Shown: positions 1 to 7,734, counted from the stretch's first letter. The stretch: DNA of 64,000 nt from Devosia salina (GCF_019504385.1 NZ_CP080590.1:3649501-3713500); one strand, 5' to 3'. Made by a program: numbers and translations. The notes: generated by a model not told the origin, from the letters alone.

Positions 1-210
1 GGGTTCTGGCCCGGCCCGACCGCCTGCACTGGTGTGGGTGAGAGCTTTTCGCTCGACGCGCTCAACGACATGCAGCGCGTCATCGGCTGCGACGTCGTGC
101 AGTTCCGCTTTCTCGGACTTTCCTTGGCCGGGTACAACGCCCTGATTTCGGCAGCCATTGTTGTGCTGCTGCTGGGCGCGATGCTGTTTCACGCGCGGCG
201 CAAGGGCTAG
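1..210 (+). CDS. dsbB: Disulfide bond formation protein B, C-terminal part (5' end outside window)
   Basis: The open frame enters from the left edge and ends at a TAG at 208-210, giving 69 residues. It contains GPTACTG, then a GCD segment, then LGLSLAGYNALIS followed by a hydrophobic helix and a basic tail. This pattern matches the last periplasmic loop and last membrane helix of alphaproteobacterial DsbB, which reoxidises the periplasmic thiol oxidase DsbA and passes electrons to quinone. The two cysteines seen (in ACTG and GCD) fit the second redox pair. Only the C-terminus is visible, so the first cysteine pair and the start cannot be checked. Its stop overlaps the stop of the convergent parE gene by four bases. 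Confidence 0.8.
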   Translation, partial: GFWPGPTACTGVGESFSLDALNDMQRVIGCDVVQFRFLGLSLAGYNALISAAIVVLLLGAMLFHARRKG

Positions 211-491
211 AGGTCCAGCTCGTTCATATCCCTTGCCGCGTGGATCACGCGGACAACCCGAACGTCGCTGGCAGTGACTTGGTAGAGCACCAAGTAGTTG
301 CCGATGGGCATTCGCCGATAGCCCTTGGGCTTTTCCAAGAGTGCATAGCGCATGCTTTCGCTGCTCAGCGACCTGCAGGCCAGCTCCAACTCTGCAACGA
401 ATGTTGCAGCTCGACTGGCATTTTCAAGGCCGATGAAATCACCGATCGCGCACAGGTCTCGCAAAGCCTTGGGCGAGAAGACGACCCGCAT
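207..491 (-). CDS. parE: ParE/RelE-superfamily toxin of a type II toxin-antitoxin pair
   Basis: A 94-residue protein beginning MRVVFSPKALRDLCAI. The fold signature is that of ParE-like toxins: an N-terminal strand, a 'SPKALRDL' helix, a later YRRMPIGNYLVLYQV strand pair and a closing strand with VRVIHAARD. ParE toxins poison DNA gyrase, while RelE relatives cleave mRNA; the exact target cannot be told from sequence. Its ATG overlaps the TGA of the antitoxin gene upstream (TGATG), so the pair is translationally coupled. The gene end overlaps dsbB convergently. The order antitoxin then toxin and the sizes are typical for parDE. Confidence 0.88.
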   Translation of the reverse strand: MRVVFSPKALRDLCAIGDFIGLENASRAATFVAELELACRSLSSESMRYALLEKPKGYRRMPIGNYLVLYQVTASDVRVVRVIHAARDMNELDL

Positions 492-748
492 CAGGCCGTT
501 TTTCGCCCGGTGGCGTACCGCGCCTTCAGTTCGTCAAAAACCGCTTCCGCATCGAGCCAGCCGTCCCTTTCAGCCTCGACCTGAGCCGCTTCGAGGCTTG
601 CCTCCAACTCCCGCAGCCGCGCTTCACGCTCCTGCACCAGACGGACGCCTTCACGCAGGACTTCGCTCTTGGAATTGTAGCGGCCGTTTTCGACCAGGTC
701 ATTGACGACCTTTTCGAGCACTTCGCCCAGATCGGCGCTGATAGCCAT
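491..748 (-). CDS. parD: ParD-like antitoxin (ribbon-helix-helix)
   Basis: An 85-residue protein whose first half (MAISADLGEVLEKVVNDL, then GRYNSKSEVLREGVRLV) is a ribbon-helix-helix DNA-binding domain of the ParD/CopG type. The second half is charged and helical, as expected for the toxin-wrapping tail. A GGAGG stands six bases before the ATG. It is the first gene of a two-gene operon with the toxin. A 17-bp palindrome overlaps the predicted -10 box upstream, consistent with autorepression by the antitoxin, which is the usual control of this family. Confidence 0.88.
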   Translation of the reverse strand: MAISADLGEVLEKVVNDLVENGRYNSKSEVLREGVRLVQEREARLRELEASLEAAQVEAERDGWLDAEAVFDELKARYATGRKTA

Positions 749-772
749 GGCGAACCTCCATTATCCGGAGAT

Positions 773-804
773 TCAATAATAGTTATTGACCGATATTGCC
801 GCAA
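773..804 (-). promoter_or_regulatory. parDE promoter with overlapping palindromic operator
   Basis: On the minus strand TTGCGG (804-799) is followed after 17 bases by TATTAT (781-776), a good sigma-70-type pair. A perfect palindrome, TCAATAA and TTATTGA around a TAG centre, occupies 773-789 and covers the -10 box. The position suggests that ParD or the ParDE complex represses its own promoter here. Promoter and operator are predictions from sequence only. Confidence 0.6.
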
Positions 805-832
805 GGTATGCGCGAGGCGCGCTGCCCCGCCC

Positions 833-1390
833 TCACGGCTCCAGTTCGATGTCCCAATAGAGATAGTCGAGCCAGCTCTGGTGCAGATGGTTGGGCGGGA
901 AGGCCCGGCCATTATTGTGCAGGTCATGCACACTCGGCGCATAGGGCTTCTGATGCGGGAACATCTTGATCTCGCTCGGCAGCCGGTTGGCCTTCCTGAG
1001 ATTACAGGGCGCGCAGGCCGCCACGACATTCTCCCAGGTGGTCAGCCCGCCCTTGGAGCGGGGGATGACATGATCGAAGGTCAGATCATGGGTTGACCCG
1101 CAATACTGGCACTGGAAGCGGTCGCGCAGGAAGACGTTGAAGCGGGTGAAGGCCGGATGCCGCGCCGGCTTCACATAATCGCGCAGCGACACGACGCTGG
1201 GCAGCCGCATTTCGAAGCTGGGCGAATGGATGACCGTGTCGTAGTGCGAAACGATGTTCACCCGGTCCAGGCACACCGCCTTGATGGCGTCCTGCCACGA
1301 CCACAAGGATAGCGGATAGTAACTGAGCGGCCGGAAATCGGCGTTCAGCACAAGGGCGGGACAAGCCTCAGGCGACACATGGATAGTCAC
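833..1390 (-). CDS. HNH endonuclease family protein
   Basis: A 185-residue protein with a C-terminal HNH module: CQYC as first zinc pair, then LTFDHVIPRSKGG as the DH active-site strand, then ENVVAACAPCNLRK with the asparagine and second Cys pair. This is the McrA/HNH_5 type seen in a single-copy protein present in most Hyphomicrobiales. The N-terminal half (ALVLNADFRPLSYYPLSLW) is the family-specific part. Its substrate is not known; the protein stands alone without restriction or phage genes, so a housekeeping nuclease role is more likely than defence. All zinc and catalytic residues look intact. Confidence 0.85.
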   Translation of the reverse strand: MTIHVSPEACPALVLNADFRPLSYYPLSLWSWQDAIKAVCLDRVNIVSHYDTVIHSPSFEMRLPSVVSLRDYVKPARHPAFTRFNVFLRDRFQCQYCGSTHDLTFDHVIPRSKGGLTTWENVVAACAPCNLRKANRLPSEIKMFPHQKPYAPSVHDLHNNGRAFPPNHLHQSWLDYLYWDIELEP

Positions 1391-1479
1391 TTGAGTCTCC
1401 CGAAACGGGAATCGCGTAAGTCCATAGCCCCTTTATACTAAGCCCTTTGTGTCGGGCGTGTGAAGCGGGGGCGACAGGC

Positions 1480-2142
1480 TTATTTTTCGCTGACCCGGGC
1501 GATGAACTCACTGGCAAAGGCCAGCCCGTCGGGGGCAATGCCGTGGGCCACGCCGCGGCTGACATGATAATGCACGTCGAACCCGGCATGGCTGAGCACA
1601 CTCTCGGCCTCGGCACTGTGGTTGGGATCGACCACGTCGTCCTGGTCGCCGTGAATAAGACAGATCGGAGGCCGGGCCAGAGCGTCCCCGCCAAACCCCT
1701 CCGGCGCCAGGAAGGCCCCCGAAAATCCGATAATGCCCATCAAGCTCTGCGCGGCCGGCAGAGATGTGCCCACATGCAAGGCCATCATCGCGCCCTGACT
1801 GAAGCCGGTAAGCAGAGTGCGATCGGGGGTGATCGTCGTCTGGGTCCAGAGGTCGTTGAGAAAATCCACCAGCACTGGGCGCGCATTGACGACACCGGTC
1901 TGGCGGCTGGCCAGGCGGTCGCCGGTCCAGTCTATGGGGAACCACTGATAGCCGCCCATGGGCGTGCCGATGGGCGCATGGGGCGACACGAACAGCGCGC
2001 CGGGCAGCAGGGGCTGCCAATGCGGCGCCAGTCCGATCAGGTCATTGCCGTCGCTGCCATAGCCATGCAGCAGGACCACGGCGGCATCGGGCGCCTGCCC
2101 ATTGGCGGGGGCGAGCATCGGGCCGGAAAGCTTGGTCGTCAT
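1480..2142 (-). CDS. Alpha/beta hydrolase, phospholipase/carboxylesterase family
   Basis: A 220-residue protein of the PF02230 esterase family. LLHGYGSDGNDL is the oxyanion-side loop, GFSQG the nucleophile elbow with the catalytic serine, HGDQDDVV carries the acid and VAHGI the histidine. The length is normal for the family, which hydrolyses carboxyl and thioesters in the cytoplasm. The start codon overlaps the stop of the upstream DNA glycosylase gene (ATGA), so the two are probably one transcript. No signal peptide is seen. The natural substrate cannot be inferred. Confidence 0.85.
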   Translation of the reverse strand: MTTKLSGPMLAPANGQAPDAAVVLLHGYGSDGNDLIGLAPHWQPLLPGALFVSPHAPIGTPMGGYQWFPIDWTGDRLASRQTGVVNARPVLVDFLNDLWTQTTITPDRTLLTGFSQGAMMALHVGTSLPAAQSLMGIIGFSGAFLAPEGFGGDALARPPICLIHGDQDDVVDPNHSAEAESVLSHAGFDVHYHVSRGVAHGIAPDGLAFASEFIARVSEK

Positions 2143-2813
2143 AGCAGGCTGGATTCCCTTTGCTTGAGCGCCGCGAAATAGCGCCAGAACAGCAGGGCCG
2201 CGGCCGAGCGATGCGGAGACCAGTCCTGCGCCAGCCCGATCATCTCCTTGATGCTTGGACGGGCGTCAAGCCCGAGGCCGTGATGGGCGGCCTTGAGCAG
2301 CGCCAGATCACCTGCGGGAAAGATGTCGGGATGCCCGGCGCAGAACAGGAGATAGACCTCGGCCGTCCAGGGTCCGATGCCCTTGAGCGCCACCAGCTGG
2401 CCGATGGCCTCTTCGGCGGGGAGGCTGTCGATGTGGTCAAGGTCCAGCTCACCCGCGGCGATGGCTTGGGCCACGGCGCGAAGGGTCTGGTATTTGCCGC
2501 GCGAAAAGCCCGAGGCCCGCACGGTTTCCTCAGTCAGATCGAGATAGCCTGCCGGTTCGAGCGATCCCGGAATGGCGCTGTAGCGTCCCCAGATAGCTGC
2601 GGCACTGGCGACCGAGATCTGCTGCCCGCAAATGACCTTGGCCATGCCGGCAAAGCCTTTGGGATTGACGCGTGGCAGCACGGTGCCAACGGTCTCGAGC
2701 ATAGGCGCCAGATGCGGTTGCAGGCTGATGAGCGCCTCTAGATGCCAAGCGACACCCTCGGGGGTGTCGATAGCCGGTGTTCCGGGCGAGGCCGAAATGC
2801 TATTGCCGTTCAA
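2139..2813 (-). CDS. DNA-3-methyladenine glycosylase II (AlkA-like, HhH-GPD)
   Basis: A 224-residue base-excision repair enzyme. The helix-hairpin-helix is seen as LVALKGIGPWTAEVYLLF, followed by PAGDLALL, which holds the catalytic aspartate of the HhH-GPD superfamily. KVICGQQISVASAAAIW earlier in the protein is the usual AlkA motif. It lacks the AraC-like Ada domain and the iron-sulfur cluster of Nth/MutY. It would remove alkylated purines from DNA. It heads an operon with the esterase, overlapping it by four bases. A head-to-head arrangement with gluQRS leaves only 20 bases between the start codons, so both promoters must lie in each other's 5' ends. Confidence 0.85.
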   Translation of the reverse strand: MNGNSISASPGTPAIDTPEGVAWHLEALISLQPHLAPMLETVGTVLPRVNPKGFAGMAKVICGQQISVASAAAIWGRYSAIPGSLEPAGYLDLTEETVRASGFSRGKYQTLRAVAQAIAAGELDLDHIDSLPAEEAIGQLVALKGIGPWTAEVYLLFCAGHPDIFPAGDLALLKAAHHGLGLDARPSIKEMIGLAQDWSPHRSAAALLFWRYFAALKQRESSLL

Positions 2814-2833
2814 AACCCATTCCGTTCCGGTTC

Positions 2834-3700
2834 ATGACCCAACCCCTGCTTCGCTTTGCGCCCAGCCCCAATGGTTTTCTCCATCTCGGCCATGCCCTCT
2901 CGGCTCTGGCGACCTGGCAGGCGGCCGCGCAACTGGACGGCACGGCGCTTTTGCGCATCGAAGACATCGACACCGCCCGCTGTAAACCCGAATTTACCCA
3001 AGCCATCTTCGAGGACCTCGATTGGCTGGGCCTCTCCTGGCCCGAGCCCGTGCTGGTCCAGTCCGAACGCTTCGACATCTATGCCGCGGCAGCCAACCGG
3101 TTGCGTGACATGGACCTCCTCTATCCCTGCTTCTGCTCCCGCGCCGAAATCGCCGAAAATGCCATCGGCACCGACCCCGATGGCGCCCCGCTCTATCCCG
3201 GCACCTGCAGGCATCTGAGCAATGCGGACCGCATCGAAAGGCTGGAGCGCGGCGATCCGGTGCAGTTCCGGCTCGACACCGAGCGCGCGCTTGAGCGCAC
3301 CGGCATGCTGACCTTTTCGGTCATCGGTCCCACCATTCTCGACCGGCCGCAAATCCGCTATGCCCGTCCCGGACGCTGGGGCGACGTGGTGCTGCAGCGC
3401 AAGGACACGCCCACCAGCTATCACCTGAGCATCGTGGTCGATGACGCCGACCAGGGGATTACCCATGTCACCCGCGGCCGCGACCTTGAAGCGGCCACCG
3501 ATATCCATGTGCTGCTGCAGATGCTGCTCGGCCTGCCCACGCCCTATTACCATTTCCATCGCCTGCTGCTCGGCGACGACGGAGAGAAGCTCGCCAAGTC
3601 GAAGGGCTCGCAAAGCCTCAGGGATCTGCGCGCCCAGGGATGGACGCCCGAAGATGTTCGACGGGCGGTGGGGTTCTTGAGCAATTCCCGTTCTGATTGA
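2834..3700 (+). CDS. gluQRS: Glutamyl-Q tRNA(Asp) synthetase
   Basis: A 288-residue truncated glutamyl-tRNA synthetase without anticodon-binding domain. It has FAPSPNGFLHLGH as the HIGH-type motif (residues 8-20), a YPCFCSRAE and YPGTCRHL zinc-type cysteine set, and KLAKSKG as the KMSKS equivalent. These enzymes attach glutamate to the queuosine base of tRNA(Asp). I chose the ATG at 2834 because the family begins just before the RFAPSPNG strand; an earlier in-frame ATG at 2777 would overlap the divergent glycosylase gene. The last residues (LSNSRSD) are encoded by a palindromic intergenic repeat that has run into the 3' end. Confidence 0.93.
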   Translation: MTQPLLRFAPSPNGFLHLGHALSALATWQAAAQLDGTALLRIEDIDTARCKPEFTQAIFEDLDWLGLSWPEPVLVQSERFDIYAAAANRLRDMDLLYPCFCSRAEIAENAIGTDPDGAPLYPGTCRHLSNADRIERLERGDPVQFRLDTERALERTGMLTFSVIGPTILDRPQIRYARPGRWGDVVLQRKDTPTSYHLSIVVDDADQGITHVTRGRDLEAATDIHVLLQMLLGLPTPYYHFHRLLLGDDGEKLAKSKGSQSLRDLRAQGWTPEDVRRAVGFLSNSRSD

Positions 3701-3782
3701 CTCAGAACGGGAGCTCTATCTCTTTGTTTTGCCGCGCTTTCGAACCGCAAAAGTGGTGTCCACTTTTGCGGAAGGCGCTCTA
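3681..3782. repeat. RIME-like intergenic mosaic repeat with two perfect hairpins
   Basis: The segment holds two perfect inverted repeats: CCCGTTCTGA and TCAGAACGGG around TTGAC (3687-3711), and CCGCAAAAGTGG and CCACTTTTGCGG around TGT (3745-3771). A TCTTTGTTTTGCCGCGC linker joins them, and the block closes with GGCGCTCTAG. This architecture matches from memory the mosaic palindromes spread through rhizobial and brucella genomes. It fills the space between two convergent genes, contributes the last codons of gluQRS and touches the stop of the DUF4260 gene. A genome-wide copy count would confirm it. Confidence 0.7.
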
Positions 3783-4151
3783 GCGCTTCTTCCCGATCCG
3801 CCCCAGATGCGTGTCCTGGAAAGAGCTTTCGGATTTGAGACCATAGCCCATGAGGCGGTCGAAGCCGGAATGCCCCAGCCAGAGCGCTCCCAGCGCCGCG
3901 AGGATTGGCGAAGCGACGAGCCCGCCCAGGGCCAGCAGGACCACGCCAAAGGCATAGACATGCACGAAATTATACACCCGCGCCCCGATCCGCGGTCCGA
4001 GCCCATAGGCGGCAAAGCTCAGGTCAGGCGCAAAGAACAGCACCAGCGCCGCCCACCAGGGCAGGTCGGCGCCGGCGAGGGCAAAGAGCACCAGGCTCGC
4101 GCCGAAGACCAGCGCCCCCTCGACCCGCTGCCAGGCGATCATGTCCGTCAT
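3780..4151 (-). CDS. DUF4260 membrane protein
   Basis: A 123-residue protein with about four hydrophobic segments. The order WQRVEGALVFGASLVLF, then WWAALVLFFAPDLSF, then ARVYNFVHVYAFGV, and a tail with HSGFDRLMGYGLK and FQDTHLGRIG is that of the DUF4260 family. The function is unknown. The ATG at 4151 was chosen because homology-like sequence begins there; longer frames run into the epimerase gene. It lies 14 bases behind the epimerase, so both are likely co-transcribed from the promoter facing the LysR gene. Its stop codon sits at the edge of the palindromic repeat. Confidence 0.8.
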   Translation of the reverse strand: MTDMIAWQRVEGALVFGASLVLFALAGADLPWWAALVLFFAPDLSFAAYGLGPRIGARVYNFVHVYAFGVVLLALGGLVASPILAALGALWLGHSGFDRLMGYGLKSESSFQDTHLGRIGKKR

Positions 4152-4165
4152 CCTGCGCCCTCCGT

Positions 4166-5128
4166 TCACGCTGCCTTGCGGGCTGCGGTGTGTTTCGCGG
4201 CCACCAATTCGGTAACGGTTGCCGCCACGGCCGCCTCGAACGGCGTCCCGAAACCGGGGCCCAGCAGCGCATCGAGCCGTGGATCGACCAGTTCCATCTC
4301 GTTGAGCCAGAGATAGCGCATGCGATAGATGTCGCGCATCACCGGATTGACCAGGCCCATGGCCCGCAGCATCCACCAGGGCAGCGGCGCCACCTTCAGC
4401 CGGCGGCCCAGTCCCGACTGGATCGCCGCCATGATCTGTCCATGGTTCACCCAGTGCCCGGCAAAGTGGAAATTCTCGAACCGCCCGAACCCGTCGCGCT
4501 GTTCCGCGACCACTGCAAAGGCCCGTGCCAGATCGGGCAGATAGGCCCAGCTGTGGCGGGTCTGGAGGTCGCCCATATGGTGGATCGTCCCCCTGGCGAA
4601 ATTCATGAACATGGCCGCATCGTACCAGTCGTCGCGATTGCCCGGACCGTAGAAGTCGCCAGCACGGAGGATGATCACCCGGATATTTCCAGATTCTGCC
4701 GCTGCCTGCAGCATCTGTTCAAGCCGGATGCGAATGTCCCCGCGCGGCTTCTCCGCGCTCTGGCGCAAGCCTGGCGCGATCGCGCGGTCGCTGGCGCGGT
4801 AATTGTAGATGGTTCCCGGAAAGAGCAGCGTCTTGCCCGAAGAGCCCATGGCATCGAGCACCACCTGAAGCTGCCTTTCCGCCCGGCCATTGCCCCACTG
4901 GTCGTAAGGCAGATGCAGGCCCTGAAAGACGATGTCAGCATCGGCGATCGCCGCGCGGACCACCGCCACCTCATCGGCGTCGCCCGCCACGAAAGCCGTG
5001 CCGGCCACCGGCCGCCGATTGGCGCGTCCCAGTCCTGTCACCGTCCAGCCTGCGTCGCGAAACGCGATCATCGCCGCATTGCCGATATGGCCATTGCTGC
5101 CCAGCACCGTCACCTTGCCCTTGGACAT
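4166..5128 (-). CDS. NAD-dependent epimerase/dehydratase family protein
   Basis: A 320-residue extended-SDR protein. The N-terminus VTVLGSNGHIGNAAM is the nucleotide-binding GxxGxxG loop, DADIVFQGLHLPYDQW follows, and there is a GTIYNY segment where the catalytic region is expected. RVIILRAGDFYGPGNRDDW is the substrate-domain strand of this family. The natural substrate is not recognisable; nucleotide sugars are not certain, as many such proteins act on other ketones or alcohols. It is divergent from the LysR regulator, which makes it the obvious candidate target of that regulator, together with the DUF4260 gene behind it. Confidence 0.8.
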   Translation of the reverse strand: MSKGKVTVLGSNGHIGNAAMIAFRDAGWTVTGLGRANRRPVAGTAFVAGDADEVAVVRAAIADADIVFQGLHLPYDQWGNGRAERQLQVVLDAMGSSGKTLLFPGTIYNYRASDRAIAPGLRQSAEKPRGDIRIRLEQMLQAAAESGNIRVIILRAGDFYGPGNRDDWYDAAMFMNFARGTIHHMGDLQTRHSWAYLPDLARAFAVVAEQRDGFGRFENFHFAGHWVNHGQIMAAIQSGLGRRLKVAPLPWWMLRAMGLVNPVMRDIYRMRYLWLNEMELVDPRLDALLGPGFGTPFEAAVAATVTELVAAKHTAARKAA

Positions 5129-5210
5129 CTCATTGCTCCTTGCACTTGTCCTGGCGTGACCCGCTTGCCGATCACGCTCTTGCCGGAGCCCAAGATCGTC
5201 GATACACTGA

Positions 5211-5258
5211 TGAATATCGATTGGCCGTATTTCTGGGTTTGATATTCACAAATGAATA
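5211..5258. promoter_or_regulatory. Repeated dyad upstream of and across the LysR start codon
   Basis: TGAATATC (5211-5218) and GATATTCA (5241-5248) form perfect 8-base inverted arms 22 bases apart. A further TATTCA and TGAATA pair with four bases between them (5243-5258) includes the ATG of the regulator. Three copies of the same half-site in a divergent intergenic region fit a LysR-type binding region for autorepression and control of the epimerase gene. This is inference from symmetry only. Confidence 0.5.
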
Positions 5259-6166
5259 GGGAGCCGGATTGGGCGCTCTGGCGCAGCTTTGCCGCGGTCA
5301 TTTCCGAAGGCTCGCTTTCGGGGGCGGCCCGCCATCTCGGGCTCAGCCAGCCGACAGTGGGCAGGCATATCGAAACGCTGGAGGCCGATCTGGGCTTGAG
5401 CCTCTTCGAGCGCAGCCTAACCGGCCTCAAGCCCAACCCCACTGCCCTGCGCCTCTATGAACCCATCAAGTCCGCCCAGGCCGCGCTGGCCGAGGCGGCC
5501 ATCCTCGCCGCCGGGGCGCAAGACGAAAGTGGCGGCACGGTGCGGCTGACTGCCAGCACCATGATCTCCAATTATGTCCTGCCCGACATTCTCGCCACCG
5601 CCCGCACGCTCCACCCACGCATCGCCATCGAGACAGTCCCTTCCGATTCGGCCGAGAACCTGCTGATGCGGGAAGCCGACATCGCCATACGCATGTTCCG
5701 TCCCACCCAGCTCGAACTGGTCACACGGCATCTGGGCGATATTCCGCTGGTTCCGGTGGCCCATGAACGCTACCTGGCCCGCCGCGGCCGGCCGACCAGC
5801 GTCGCCGAACTCTGGGCCCACGACATTCTCGGTTTCGACCGGTCCGATGCTATCATCGCCCATGCCCGGGCGCTCGGTTTCAATATCACCCGCGACCATT
5901 TCATGGTGCGGTCCGACGACCAGACCCATTTGTGGGAGCTGCTCAAGGCTGGCATGGGCATAGGGTTTGCTCAGCAAAACCTGGCGCGCCGCACCCCGGG
6001 CCTGGTGATCCTGCCCATCGATCTCGCCATCCCGCCGCTGCCGATCTGGCTGACCACGCACAGGGAATTGTTCACCTCGCACCGAATCCGTGCCATCTAT
6101 GATGCTGTAGCGGACGGCCTCACCGCCTATATATCCGGCGATCCAATCGCGTCCTCCATCCGTTAA
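5252..6166 (+). CDS. LysR-family transcriptional regulator
   Basis: A 304-residue protein with an N-terminal winged helix (ALWRSFAAVISEGSLSGAARHLGLSQPTVGRHIETLE) and a substrate-binding-like C-terminal domain. Length and order are standard for the family. It is divergent from the epimerase/DUF4260 pair, which suggests that it controls them. The region just before the ATG has no clear Shine-Dalgarno sequence and is occupied by an inverted repeat, so leaderless translation or autoregulation is possible. The effector is unknown. Confidence 0.9.
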   Translation: MNREPDWALWRSFAAVISEGSLSGAARHLGLSQPTVGRHIETLEADLGLSLFERSLTGLKPNPTALRLYEPIKSAQAALAEAAILAAGAQDESGGTVRLTASTMISNYVLPDILATARTLHPRIAIETVPSDSAENLLMREADIAIRMFRPTQLELVTRHLGDIPLVPVAHERYLARRGRPTSVAELWAHDILGFDRSDAIIAHARALGFNITRDHFMVRSDDQTHLWELLKAGMGIGFAQQNLARRTPGLVILPIDLAIPPLPIWLTTHRELFTSHRIRAIYDAVADGLTAYISGDPIASSIR

Positions 6167-6173
6167 GGCTGAC

Positions 6174-6374
6174 ATGCAGACCCTGTTCAATATCGGCATC
6201 GCCCTGGCGCTGCTTTTCGTCGTTATCGTGCTCGGCATGGGCCTTTGGAACATGCTCAAGGGCGGCCCCGGCAATACCAGCCAGCGCCTGATGCGCCTGC
6301 GCGTCATCGGCCAGGCCGTGGCGCTGGCGCTGCTGCTGGGCGCCCTGTTCCTGTTCGGGCGCGGCCAGGGCTGA
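6174..6374 (+). CDS. Twin-transmembrane protein, HIG1-domain type
   Basis: A 66-residue protein with two hydrophobic helices (IGIALALLFVVIVLGMGLW and VIGQAVALALLLGALFLF) joined by a basic loop with NTSQRLMRLRV. This is the small HIG_1_N-type 'twin transmembrane' protein of alphaproteobacteria, related to respiratory supercomplex factors. It is encoded eight bases after the LysR gene and 41 bases before the cobalamin adenosyltransferase gene, an association that is common in Hyphomicrobiales. Its exact role is unproven. Confidence 0.8.
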   Translation: MQTLFNIGIALALLFVVIVLGMGLWNMLKGGPGNTSQRLMRLRVIGQAVALALLLGALFLFGRGQG

Positions 6375-6415
6375 AACCAGCACGCAGAACAGCGATTTGA
6401 GGGAGGCGGGCGGCC

Positions 6416-7012
6416 ATGGTGAAGCTCAACAAGATCTACACACGCACCGGTGACGATGGCACCACCGGGCTCGTGCGCGGCCCCCGTCGCTCCAAGCACG
6501 ATCTGCGCGTCGAGGCCTATGGCACCACCGAGGAAGCCAATGCCTTTGTCGGCCAGGCGCGGCTCTCGACCACCACCCAGCCCCGCATCGATACGGTGCT
6601 GGCGCGCATCCAGAACGACCTTTTCGATGTCGGCTCGGACCTCGCGACGCCCGGCGCCGACGATCCGGATGCGCAATATCCCAGCCTGCGCGTGCGCCCG
6701 GTGCAGACCGACTGGCTGGAACGCCAGATCGACCATTTCAATGCCGATCTGGCCCCGCTCACCAGCTTCATCCTGCCCGGTGGCACGCCGCTCTCGACGG
6801 CCCTGCACCTTGCCCGTACCGTCACCCGCCGCGCCGAGCGGCTGGTCGCGGCCCTGGTCGAGGTCGAGCCCGACACCAGCCCCGAGGCCCTGCGCTATCT
6901 CAACCGCCTCTCCGACCTGCTATTCGTGCTCGGGCGCGTCGCCAATGCCAATGGCAGCAAGGACGTCTTGTGGGTTCCGGGCAATTATGGTGACGTCAAG
7001 AAGGCCGACTGA
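6416..7012 (+). CDS. Cob(I)yrinic acid a,c-diamide adenosyltransferase, PduO type
   Basis: A 198-residue ATP:cob(I)alamin adenosyltransferase. The N-terminus has the ATP-binding motif KIYTRTGDDGTTGLV, followed by RSKHDLRVEAYGTTEEANAFVG, and the C-terminal helices carry HLARTVTRRAERLV and LNRLSDLLFVLGR. It makes adenosylcobalamin, the cofactor of mutases and of some ribonucleotide reductases. The residues after the ATP loop (LVRGPRRSKHD) differ slightly from the common 'GDGSRVSKDD'-like form but the arginine and lysine are kept. It follows the twin-TM gene on the same strand. Confidence 0.93.
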   Translation: MVKLNKIYTRTGDDGTTGLVRGPRRSKHDLRVEAYGTTEEANAFVGQARLSTTTQPRIDTVLARIQNDLFDVGSDLATPGADDPDAQYPSLRVRPVQTDWLERQIDHFNADLAPLTSFILPGGTPLSTALHLARTVTRRAERLVAALVEVEPDTSPEALRYLNRLSDLLFVLGRVANANGSKDVLWVPGNYGDVKKAD

Positions 7013-7050
7013 TCGCTGACCGGCGACGGGGCACGGGAGAGCGCCACACG

Positions 7051-7734
7051 ATGTTCCTGCCCCTGCACGACACCAATCCGATTCGCCATGTGAAATTCCC
7101 CGTCGTCACCTACGGGCTGATGGCGGTGACGGCGCTGGTCTTTCTCGTCCAGTCGGCCCTGCCACCGGCGGCCTTCGACCAGGCAACCATCGATTTCGGC
7201 ATGGTCCCCATCGTGGTGCGCGACCTCTATCCGCAGCCTGTGGCCTGGCTGCCCGACTGGGCGAACCTGGTCACCTACGCGTTCCTCCATGCCGACTGGC
7301 TGCACATGCTCACCAACATGCTGTTCCTCTGGGTCTTCGGCGACAATATCGAGGACGCACTGGGGCACACGAAATTTCTCGTCTTCTACCTCGCCTGCGC
7401 GGTCTGTGCGGCCCTGGCCCATTTGCTGTTCAACCTCCAAGGCAATGGCCCGCTGATCGGCGCCTCGGGCGCCGTGGCCGGGGTCATGGGCGCCTATATC
7501 GTGCTCTATCCTCATGCCCGGGTCTTCGTGCTCGCCCGCATCGTCTGGCTGATCCCCCTGCCCGTTCCGGCTTTCTGGATGCTCGGTTTCTGGATCGCCA
7601 CCCAACTCTTCTATGTGGTCATCGGCTCGGACGAGCCCGTCGCCTGGTGGGCCCATCTGGGCGGGTTTGCCGCCGGACTCGTGCTGGCGCCACTCCTCAA
7701 GCGTCGCAGCGTTCCCCTCTGGGGCGGGCGTTGA
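7051..7734 (+). CDS. Rhomboid-family intramembrane serine protease
   Basis: A 227-residue membrane protein with about six helices. The catalytic serine lies in GASGAVAGVMGAY (Ser139) and the partner histidine in WWAHLGGFAAG (His202); HADWLHMLTNMLFLWVFGDNIED is the conserved second-helix region. Both catalytic residues are present, so it should be an active protease that cuts membrane proteins within the bilayer. It lies 38 bases behind the adenosyltransferase gene on the same strand. The substrate is not known. Confidence 0.9.
   Translation: MFLPLHDTNPIRHVKFPVVTYGLMAVTALVFLVQSALPPAAFDQATIDFGMVPIVVRDLYPQPVAWLPDWANLVTYAFLHADWLHMLTNMLFLWVFGDNIEDALGHTKFLVFYLACAVCAALAHLLFNLQGNGPLIGASGAVAGVMGAYIVLYPHARVFVLARIVWLIPLPVPAFWMLGFWIATQLFYVVIGSDEPVAWWAHLGGFAAGLVLAPLLKRRSVPLWGGR

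Noticed and set aside
833..1390. HNH protein as part of a restriction or phage-defence system
   Set aside because: It stands alone next to housekeeping genes without methylase, McrB-like or phage genes; it fits a single-copy nuclease of this order.
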